Origin: Clostridiales bacterium
Lineage (GTDB): Bacteria > Bacillota_A > Clostridia > Christensenellales > Aristaeellaceae
Direction: 5' to 3'
Assembly (NCBI GenBank): GCA_012514855.1
Contig: JAAYZL010000186.1
Location: 1 to 5,313 of the forward strand
DNA: 5,313 nt
Shown: in pieces, positions 1-4,777 of the stretch
Layout of the letters: each line of letters starts with the position of its first letter
How positions within the stretch are numbered: position 1 is the first letter of the stretch
Translations under genes and position numbers: made by a program
Notes under the pieces: model-generated
Databases searched by the model: none
The model's input: the letters and a program-made list of their open reading frames with translations, nothing else
What the model was told of the DNA's origin: nothing

Positions 1-398
1 AGAGCGAGTCGATCAAGGACGGCACCGAGATCGTCGGCAACCGCGTCAAGATCAAGATCGTCAAGAACAAGGTCGCGCCGCCGTTCAAGAGCTGCGTCGT
101 CGACATGCTCTACGGCGAGGGCATCTCGCGCGAGGGCGAGATCCTCGATCTCGCGATCGAGCGCGAGCTGATCTCAAAGAGCGGCTCGTTCTATGCCTAC
201 GAGGGCCAGCGCATCGGCCAGGGCCGCGACAACGCGCGCAAGTTCATCAAGGACAACCCCGAGGTGTTCGACGCGCTCGAGAAGAAGATCCGGCAGGAAT
301 TTTTGAGCGGCAGGACGAACGGGAACGTCGCGGACGAGGTGCCCGAAGAGGGAGAGGCCGACGCGGACGACGACGTGAATCTGGATCAGATCGACTGA
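1..398 (+). CDS. recA: RecA recombinase, C-terminal part (5' end outside window)
   Basis: RecA forms ATP-dependent filaments on single-stranded DNA, catalyses strand exchange in homologous repair, and promotes LexA-type self-cleavage in the SOS response. The reading frame begins at base 3 and gives 131 residues to a TGA at 396-398. It shows the RecA signature of the late core domain: VKNKVAPPFK, then LYGEGISREGEILDLA. The C-terminal domain follows with KSGSFYAYEG, the RIGQGRDNARKF loop and the helix around NPEVFDALEKKIRQEF. The last 20 or so residues are strongly acidic (many D and E), as in the regulatory RecA tail. The Walker A and B motifs lie upstream of the window. No recX follows; instead there is a terminator and two AT-rich small genes. 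Seen: motifs and tail. Known: family function. The identification is secure. Confidence 0.97.
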   Translation, partial: SESIKDGTEIVGNRVKIKIVKNKVAPPFKSCVVDMLYGEGISREGEILDLAIERELISKSGSFYAYEGQRIGQGRDNARKFIKDNPEVFDALEKKIRQEFLSGRTNGNVADEVPEEGEADADDDVNLDQID

Positions 399-404
399 AC
401 ATGG

Positions 405-435
405 GGGCGGGGCGGGAGCCCTGCCCTTTCCTTTT
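405..435 (+). terminator. Intrinsic terminator of recA
   Basis: A 9-bp stem, GGGCGGGGC (405-413) with GCCCTGCCC (418-426), contains one G-U pair and closes on the tetraloop GGGA, which fits the GNRA class. It is followed by the T-rich run TTTCCTTTT (427-435). It begins 6 nt after the recA stop codon, so it very probably ends the recA transcript and separates it from the next gene. Confidence 0.85.
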
Positions 436-486
436 GCATTTGCCCAACGGAGCGGGAAGCAAGAATTTGTCTCTCGGGAGGAAATT

Positions 487-801
487 ATGAAAATTTACTA
501 TTTGTTGCTTGAGGGGAGACCTTCCGTCAACAACGAAGAGAGCGAAGAAGTTGCCGGAGCATATATCAATTGTTGGATAAAGGCAAAAGATGAAGCCGCC
601 GCAAAAGAGAAGGCGATTGATTTTGTAACTGCTGAAGGCTGGGATATGGTGGGCATTGAAGAAATCTGCACTGCAAAACGAGAAAGATATGCTGATTTAC
701 CCGACTCTCTTGAATGCTATGAGCAGGCTATTTTCTGTGGAATTGGCGTGATTTTTTATACATGGCCTATCGATGCTGAAGATAGGGATGTTGTTCCATA
801 A
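487..801 (+). CDS. Small soluble protein of unknown function (104 aa)
   Basis: I do not recognise a named family with confidence. The ATG has a good ribosome binding site, GGGAGG at 476-481, 5 nt upstream, which fixes the start. The protein begins MKIYYLLLEG, has no signal peptide or membrane segment, and is acidic overall. It reads like a small alpha/beta fold: an opening strand, a GAYINCWI strand (about residues 24-31), an amphipathic helix rich in A, K and E (about 33-47), a strand after EGWDMVGIEEI, and a closing hydrophobic stretch IFCGIGVIFYTWPI (82-95). There are three cysteines. Hand-counted GC over 481-780 is 126 of 300 (42%), well below recA and yegP, and codons end in A or T far more often. 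It lies 44 bp upstream of a membrane-protein gene on the same strand and is probably co-transcribed. Small acidic orphans like this are sometimes toxin-immunity proteins, but nothing here proves that. Confidence 0.85.
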   Translation: MKIYYLLLEGRPSVNNEESEEVAGAYINCWIKAKDEAAAKEKAIDFVTAEGWDMVGIEEICTAKRERYADLPDSLECYEQAIFCGIGVIFYTWPIDAEDRDVVP

Positions 802-845
802 TTTTTCCGAGATCCTTCTTGAATTCCAATTCGTGGAGGCAGAAG

Positions 846-1151
846 ATGAAAGAAAAACTTAAAACGTTCATTCATGCGATTATTCTTTCAGGCGTTTTTG
901 TCCTTGTCATAGGGTTATATTTTACGGTTATTAAAGCCGGCCTCCCCTATCAAGACCCAACGACCGAAATGACCATCAACTGGATGGCTTACTTTGCTGC
1001 CGGTGAAGTATGCATACGATATGGGAGAAGCATCCTTGTGCTTGGCCTCGTCGGAAAGATTGTGCATAAATTGATAAATGGAAGTAGGATATCGGAGGGC
1101 ATTCCCCTCCCCCTTTTTCCATTCCCATTTCTTGACAATCCCCGCCATTAA
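846..1151 (+). CDS. Small two-helix membrane protein of unknown function (101 aa)
   Basis: No named family is recognised. The start is the ATG at 846, with GGAGG at 835-839 placed 6 nt upstream. An in-frame TTG at 819 would add nine residues but has no suitable ribosome binding site. A basic N-terminus (MKEKLK) is followed by a hydrophobic helix at about residues 8-29, a polar loop of some 30 residues containing PYQDPTTEMTINWMAY, and a second hydrophobic helix at about 62-77. By the positive-inside rule both ends are probably cytoplasmic with the loop outside. The last 24 residues (from N78) are low-complexity, rich in P, F, L and G, and unlike the rest. They are encoded by a terminator-like hairpin and the -35 region of the next gene, so the tail may be a read-through extension after loss of an earlier stop. 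GC over 841-1080 is 100 of 240 (42%). Confidence 0.75.
   Translation: MKEKLKTFIHAIILSGVFVLVIGLYFTVIKAGLPYQDPTTEMTINWMAYFAAGEVCIRYGRSILVLGLVGKIVHKLINGSRISEGIPLPLFPFPFLDNPRH
1094..1118 (+). terminator. Weak terminator-like hairpin inside the 3' end of the membrane-protein ORF
   Basis: GGAGGG (1094-1099) can pair with CCCTCC (1105-1110) over a 5-nt loop. Three C residues and then TTTTT (1114-1118) follow. The stem is short and the T-run is offset from it, so this is a weak candidate. Its position, downstream of the second membrane helix and upstream of the yegP promoter, is where a terminator for the two-gene islet would be expected. Confidence 0.4.
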
Positions 1152-1160
1152 TGATATAGT
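1132..1160 (+). promoter_or_regulatory. Strong sigma-A/sigma-70-type promoter of yegP
   Basis: A perfect -35 hexamer TTGACA (1132-1137), a 17-bp spacer and a -10 hexamer TATAGT (1155-1160, one mismatch to consensus) are preceded by TGA at 1152-1154, an extended -10 element. The predicted start site is about 1167, leaving a 5' leader of roughly 26 nt before the chosen yegP start. The -35 lies inside the upstream ORF, and its stop codon (1149-1151) falls in the spacer. It is one of the closest matches to consensus in the window and suggests substantial constitutive expression. Confidence 0.88.
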
Positions 1161-1176
1161 TCTGTCAACCACAAAA

Positions 1177-1183
1177 GAAGGGG
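1177..1183 (+). promoter_or_regulatory. Ribosome binding site that decides the yegP start
   Basis: GAAGGGG ends directly against the ATG at 1184 (no spacer) but lies 9 nt from the ATG at 1193. The spacing, and the protein family's usual MGKFVI-type beginning, both favour 1193. Starting at 1184 would add only MFT. Confidence 0.7.
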
Positions 1184-1192
1184 ATGTTTACA

Positions 1193-1564
1193 ATGGGCAA
1201 ATTCGTCATCAGGGAGACCGCCACCGGCTTTACCTTCCGGCTGAAAGCGTCCAATGGCGAGCCGATACTCGTTTCCGAGGTCTACAAGGCGGAGGCGAGC
1301 TGCAAAAACGGCATCGAGAGCGTCCGCGCAAACGCGCCCGTCGCGAAGCTCGAGGATCAGACCGCCGAGCCCTGCGAAGCGCAGACCAACCCCAAATTCG
1401 AAATTTACAAGGACAAGGCGGGCGAGTTCCGCTTCCGTCTGAAGGCCCGCAACGGCGAGATCATCGGCGCCTCCGAGGGCTATTCCGCGAAGGCCGGCTG
1501 CCTCAACGGCATCGAGAGCGTGCGCAAGAACGCGCCGGGGGCCGAGGTCGTCAAGGAGGACTGA
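1193..1564 (+). CDS. yegP: YegP family protein (DUF1508/UPF0339), two tandem repeats
   Basis: This is a small cytoplasmic protein of 123 residues built from two copies of the DUF1508 unit; its biochemical role is unknown. Repeat 1 covers about residues 3-50 and repeat 2 about 67-116, giving a 66-residue period. Each copy has an F-x-[FI] strand, a phenylalanine strand leading into RLKA(S/R)NGE, a SE-x-Y turn, and a final helix: CKNGIESVRANAP (37-49) and CLNGIESVRKNAP (103-115). The near-identity of the two helices, also visible in the DNA, supports duplication. The linker (about 51-66) is acidic. Two DUF1508 copies is a common arrangement in this family. It has its own strong promoter and an intrinsic terminator, so it is probably a single-gene unit. 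GC returns to about 58% here, in contrast to the two genes upstream. Family assignment is secure; function is not. Confidence 0.93.
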   Translation: MGKFVIRETATGFTFRLKASNGEPILVSEVYKAEASCKNGIESVRANAPVAKLEDQTAEPCEAQTNPKFEIYKDKAGEFRFRLKARNGEIIGASEGYSAKAGCLNGIESVRKNAPGAEVVKED

Positions 1565-1577
1565 TTTCCATAGAGAG

Positions 1578-1612
1578 ACAGGGCGGAAAATGTTGATCCG
1601 CCCTGTTTTGTT
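1578..1612 (+). terminator. Intrinsic terminator of yegP, between convergent genes
   Basis: ACAGGGCGGA (1578-1587) pairs perfectly with TCCGCCCTGT (1597-1606) over a 9-nt loop. The T-run TTTTGTT (1606-1612) follows, with its first T in the stem. It starts 13 nt after the yegP stop. The MFS gene on the other strand ends at 1611, so the same hairpin lies just past its stop codon. In that direction the sequence after the stem is CTCTCTATGG, a poor T-run, so termination there would be weaker. Confidence 0.9.
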
Positions 1613-2774
1613 ATGCGCTCCTTCTTCGGGAAGCGAGGCTGCTTATCAGCATCATCATCGGAAACGCGGCGGCGGCGAGCAGCCCCATCGGGAGCCCCGC
1701 CCCGGCGGACACCCAGCCGACGAGCCCCGGCCCGACCGAGCAGCCGACGTCCCCCGCGAGCGCGAGCACCGCGAACATCGCCGTGCCGCCCTGCGGGAAC
1801 GCGCGCGCGACGACCGAGAACGTGCCCGGCCACAAAAGCCCGACCGACAGCCCCGTCAGCGCGCAGCCGAACAGCGCCACCAGCGGCCACGGCGAGAACA
1901 CCGCGATCAGGTAGCTCAACACGCACAGCGCCGCCGAGAAGCCCATCGCGCGCCGAATCCTGAGCCTGGCGCCGAAGATGCCGTACAAAAGCCTCGCGAG
2001 CCCCATCAGCACCGCGAACGCGCACGGCCCGAGCAGGTCGCCCGTCGACTTCAAGACCGACAGCCCGCGCTGGGCGAACATGCTCGCCCATTGGCTCATC
2101 GCCTGCTCGCTCGCGCCCGCGCAGATCATCATCACGAGGAACAGCAGAAACACCTTTTTCGAGAAGAGCTGCCTCAGCGGAATCCGGAGATGCTCCGGAA
2201 CCGGCGCGCACAGCGGCACCTTTCCGTAAAAAAACGCGTTGAACAGCGGCACGGCCGCCCACAAAAGCGGCAGCCACCGCCAGTTCTCGACCCCCGCGAG
2301 CGTGAAATACGCGGTCGACAAGAGCACGACCGCCACGTGCCCCCAGCAGTAGAACGAGTGCAGGAGGCTCATCGCCTTTTCCTTGTGCTCGCCGGGAAGG
2401 GATTCCACGATCGGGCTGACGAGCACCTCGAGCAGCCCGCCGCCGACGGCGTTCAAGGAAATCGGGATCAGTATCGCCAGAAACGCGTTTCCCATGGCGT
2501 ACGGCAGTATGCCCAAGAGCATCATCCCCGCCGTCGACAGCGCCTGCGCGATCACGACGCCCTTGCGGTGGCCGATGCGGTCGATGTATTTGACGGCCAA
2601 GAGGTCGGTCAGCATCTGTATGCCGAAGTTGATCGACGCGAGAAACCCGAGCTCGGAGAGCGACACGGAGAAGCGCTCGTTGAACGTGACGAACAACAGC
2701 GGCGGCAGGTTGTTTACGATGGATTGCGTGACGTAGCCGAGGTAGCTCGCGTATAATGTGTGTTTGTAGGTCAT
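1611..2774 (-). CDS. Major facilitator superfamily transporter (12 predicted helices)
   Basis: This is an inner-membrane secondary transporter of 387 residues, the usual length for a 12-helix MFS protein. The substrate cannot be told from sequence. Approximate helices are 8-30, 40-61, 72-91, 96-120, 135-158, 163-183, 204-222, 244-265, 276-292, 295-318, 329-352 and 358-381, with a longer polar loop at 184-203 between the two halves. The loop between helices 2 and 3 carries the MFS motif A core, DRIGHRKG (64-71). The C-terminal half has a related GLARLLYGIFGARL stretch (258-271). The protein ends in a basic ASRRRSA tail. Its ATG overlaps the topB TGA as ATGA, with GGAG (2780-2783) 5 nt upstream inside topB, so it is probably translated by coupling and shares the topB transcript. 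Drug efflux and sugar or metabolite transport are both possible. Confidence 0.92.
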   Translation of the reverse strand: MTYKHTLYASYLGYVTQSIVNNLPPLLFVTFNERFSVSLSELGFLASINFGIQMLTDLLAVKYIDRIGHRKGVVIAQALSTAGMMLLGILPYAMGNAFLAILIPISLNAVGGGLLEVLVSPIVESLPGEHKEKAMSLLHSFYCWGHVAVVLLSTAYFTLAGVENWRWLPLLWAAVPLFNAFFYGKVPLCAPVPEHLRIPLRQLFSKKVFLLFLVMMICAGASEQAMSQWASMFAQRGLSVLKSTGDLLGPCAFAVLMGLARLLYGIFGARLRIRRAMGFSAALCVLSYLIAVFSPWPLVALFGCALTGLSVGLLWPGTFSVVARAFPQGGTAMFAVLALAGDVGCSVGPGLVGWVSAGAGLPMGLLAAAAFPMMMLISSLASRRRSA

Positions 2775-4681
2775 GCGTTCTCCGCCTTCTTGCTTCTCCC
2801 TGACACCGGCCTTTTATTCGCCGCCGGCCTTTTATTCGCAGCCGGGCGTCCCGGCCGCGCCGGCTTTCTCTGTTCCCTCTCGAACCGCACGTCCCCGCTC
2901 GCCTTCTTCGCCGCGTCGACGAGGAACACCGTAAACCGCCGGATGCCCTCGAGAAACCGCTCGGCCCTCTCTCGTCGGCTCGCCGCGTCCGCGTTCTGCG
3001 TAAGCTGGTTCAGCGCCTTTTCCCATTTCCCGGTCGTCGCCGCGGACGTGATCTCCTCGGGCGCGACCGCGATCAGCTTCCGGCCCTTCTCCGTCGACAC
3101 GATCGCCTTTCCGGCGCGCTTCGCGAGCCCGACCTCGAGAAGCCTTTCGATCGTCGCCGCGCGCGTCGCGGGCGTGCCGAGCCCGGAGTCCTTCATCCGC
3201 TCGCGCAATTCCTCGTCCTCTAGGTCGCGCCCGGCGTGCTCCATCAAAGACAAGAGCGTCGCGTCGTTCAAGGACTCCGGCGGCTTCGTCTTCTTCTTTT
3301 GAACGGAAACCTTCCCGGCCGTCCGCTTTTCCCCCTCTTTGACGTCCGGAAGCGCGGGCAATGCCCGCTCCTTTTCCTCCGCGCCGCCGAGCACCGCCTT
3401 CCACCCGGCGACCTTCGGAACCGAGCCCGCCGCGCGGAATTGATGGCCGTTTACGGCGACCTCGATCTTCGCCGCCTCGTACTCGTAGTCCGGGTAGTGC
3501 GCGGCGATGAGACTGCGCGCGATCATGTCGTAGAGCTTCCCTTCGTCCGGCGACAGCGCGCCCATTTTCTTCTCGGTCGGCACGATCGCGTGGTGGTCGG
3601 AGACCTTCGACGCGTCGTAAAACCGCCTGGAGGCCAGGTTCCAATTCAATTTCGATGCGCCCACCAGCGTTGCATACGGCTCCGGCATGGCCCTGAGCGC
3701 GCTTGCAACCTTCGGCTTCATGTCCTCGGGCAGATGGCGGCTGTCGGTGCGCGGGTAGGTGATCAGCTTGTGCTTTTCGTAGAGCGCCTGCGCGAGCTTC
3801 AGCGTCCTGTCCGCCGAAAAGCCGTAGCGCCGGTTCGCCGCGCGCTGCAAACCGGTCAAATCGTAGAGCTGCGGCGGTGGCACGCGCTTCCACTCCCGCG
3901 TGCTGCCCGTGACCGTGCCCTCCCTCCCCTGCGTCTCGCGCTTGACAAGCTCCGCGAGCTCCTTCGTGTCCGCGCGGTCCTTGTCCGTCGCCGGGTTGTG
4001 CCACAGTCCCTCGAAATCGCCGAAGTCCGCGCGGATCTCCCAGTAGTCGTTCGGCTCGAACGCCTCGATCTCGCGGTCGCGCCGGACGATCAAGGCGAGC
4101 GTCGGCGTCTGCACGCGCCCGAGCGGGAGCAGCGCGCCGTATTTGAGCGTAAACGCGCGCGAGGCGTTCATGCCGACGAGCCAGTCGGCGACGCTCCGGC
4201 AGCGGGCGCTCTCGTACAGCGCGTCGTAGGCCCCCGCGGGCTTCAGGTTTTCAAACCCCTGCCGGATCGCCGCGTCCGTCATCGACGAAATCCAGAGCCT
4301 TTTGACCGGCTTTTTGCACCCGGCCATCCTATAGATGTAGCGGAAGATCAGCTCGCCCTCGCGCGCGGCGTCGGTCGCGCAGACGACGTCCGAGGTCTCC
4401 TTCGCGTTGATCAATTTTTTGACGGTCGAAAACTGCGCCTTCGTCTTCGGAAGCACCTTGAGCGGTATGTCCTCGGGCAGTATCGGCAGGTCGGCCATCG
4501 CCCATTTTTTGTAGCGCGCGTCCATCTCGTCCGGCTCCATCAGCGACACGAGGTGGCCGAGCGCCCAGGTTACAATGTAACGTTCTCCCTCGAAATAGCC
4601 GTCCGCGCGCCCGGAAGCGCCCACGACCCGCGCGATGTCCCTCGCGACCGACGGCTTTTCTGCGACAATCACGGTCTTCAT
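2771..4681 (-). CDS. topB: DNA topoisomerase III (type IA)
   Basis: TopB cuts one DNA strand through a 5'-phosphotyrosine link and passes another strand, decatenating DNA and resolving recombination intermediates. The 636-residue protein begins MKTVIVAEKPSVARDIA, the Toprim start with the catalytic glutamate E8. The Toprim acidic motif is TDAAREGELIFR (103-114). GRVQTPTLALI (188-198) follows, then the active-site segment LITYPRTDSR with the nucleophile Y309, SDHHAIVPTE (361-370), and GLGTPATRAATIERL (500-514). The reading frame stays open upstream to 5275, but ATG at 4681 is the only start that matches the family. No Shine-Dalgarno sequence precedes it. There are no zinc-ribbon cysteine pairs at the C-terminus; instead a basic tail (about 600-636) carries a duplicated AANKRP. 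It overlaps the MFS gene by 4 nt. No conjugation genes are visible, so this looks chromosomal rather than carried on a mobile element. Confidence 0.96.
   Translation of the reverse strand: MKTVIVAEKPSVARDIARVVGASGRADGYFEGERYIVTWALGHLVSLMEPDEMDARYKKWAMADLPILPEDIPLKVLPKTKAQFSTVKKLINAKETSDVVCATDAAREGELIFRYIYRMAGCKKPVKRLWISSMTDAAIRQGFENLKPAGAYDALYESARCRSVADWLVGMNASRAFTLKYGALLPLGRVQTPTLALIVRRDREIEAFEPNDYWEIRADFGDFEGLWHNPATDKDRADTKELAELVKRETQGREGTVTGSTREWKRVPPPQLYDLTGLQRAANRRYGFSADRTLKLAQALYEKHKLITYPRTDSRHLPEDMKPKVASALRAMPEPYATLVGASKLNWNLASRRFYDASKVSDHHAIVPTEKKMGALSPDEGKLYDMIARSLIAAHYPDYEYEAAKIEVAVNGHQFRAAGSVPKVAGWKAVLGGAEEKERALPALPDVKEGEKRTAGKVSVQKKKTKPPESLNDATLLSLMEHAGRDLEDEELRERMKDSGLGTPATRAATIERLLEVGLAKRAGKAIVSTEKGRKLIAVAPEEITSAATTGKWEKALNQLTQNADAASRRERAERFLEGIRRFTVFLVDAAKKASGDVRFEREQRKPARPGRPAANKRPAANKRPVSGRSKKAENA
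2806..2841 (-). repeat. In-frame 18-bp tandem duplication in the topB tail
   Basis: Two adjacent 18-bp units (2806-2823 and 2824-2841) differ at only one base. On the + strand each begins CCGGCCTTTTATTCGC. Because 18 is divisible by three, each unit adds six residues (AANKRP) to the basic C-terminal tail without shifting the frame. Copy number could change by replication slippage. Confidence 0.9.
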
Positions 4682-4687
4682 GGCATA

Positions 4688-4716
4688 AGAATAGCATACC
4701 GGCGCCCATTGCGCAA
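4688..4716 (-). promoter_or_regulatory. Predicted topB promoter, giving a leaderless transcript
   Basis: Read on the minus strand: -35 TTGCGC (4716-4711, three matches to consensus), a 17-bp spacer, then -10 TATTCT (4693-4688) preceded by TGC, an extended -10 element. The seventh base after the -10 is the A of the topB ATG at 4681, so transcription would start at or next to the start codon. This agrees with the absence of a ribosome binding site. A slightly upstream alternative (-35 TTGGTT, 16-bp spacer, -10 TATGCT) would still give a leader of only a few bases. Confidence 0.6.
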
Positions 4717-4737
4717 CCAAAACCGTTCTGCTATAAT
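4709..4737 (+). promoter_or_regulatory. Promoter of the serine acetyltransferase gene
   Basis: A perfect -10 TATAAT (4732-4737) is preceded by TGC (4729-4731), an extended -10. A 17-bp spacer separates it from a weak -35 TTGCGC (4709-4714). The predicted start is about 4744, leaving a leader of about 34 nt. The -35 overlaps the opposite-strand topB -35 within the palindrome TTGCGCAA (4709-4716). Confidence 0.82.
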
Positions 4738-4745
4738 GCATTAAG

Positions 4746-4758
4746 GCCGCGGTGCGGC
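4746..4758 (+). other. Short hairpin at the 5' end of the cysE leader
   Basis: GCCGC (4746-4750) pairs with GCGGC (4754-4758) over a 3-nt GGT loop, a few bases after the predicted transcription start and 6 nt before the ribosome binding site. It has no T-run, so it is not a terminator. The leader is too short for a T-box or S-box riboswitch. It may simply protect the 5' end of the mRNA, or be incidental in GC-rich DNA. Confidence 0.4.
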
Positions 4759-4777
4759 TCCCATAGGAGGAATTTCC

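Noticed and set aside
434..466. Possible promoter for the 487-801 gene (TTGCAT or TTGCCC with AAGAAT)
   Set aside because: The spacers would be 21 or 15 bp and the -10 match is weak, so no promoter can be supported between the recA terminator and this gene.
766..808. CCTATC/GATAGG hairpin near the end of the 487-801 gene followed by ATTTTT
   Set aside because: The 6-bp AT-containing stem lies inside the coding region and the T-run begins about 15 nt after it, too far for an intrinsic terminator.
823..832. Short inverted sequence around the EcoRI-like GAATTC upstream of 846
   Set aside because: The arms are only 4-5 bp with a minimal loop and there is no linked signal; expected by chance.
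1078..1596. 172-codon + strand frame overlapping yegP
   Set aside because: It is an out-of-frame, arginine- and glutamine-rich shadow of yegP that also crosses its promoter and terminator stem.
1590..2756. Long + strand frame of 388 codons opposite the MFS gene
   Set aside because: The translation is an R/H/P/E/Q-rich, low-complexity product typical of the antisense strand of a high-GC gene. It has no ribosome binding site, and the opposite strand encodes a clear 12-helix transporter.
3236..4744. Long + strand frame of 502 codons opposite topB
   Set aside because: It is arginine-, leucine- and valine-rich shadow coding caused by GC-biased third positions in topB, with no recognisable domain. 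topB has every expected catalytic motif.
4744..4777. Possible riboswitch or T-box controlling serine acetyltransferase
   Set aside because: The leader is only about 34 nt and holds one 5-bp hairpin, with no T-box motif or alternative terminator.
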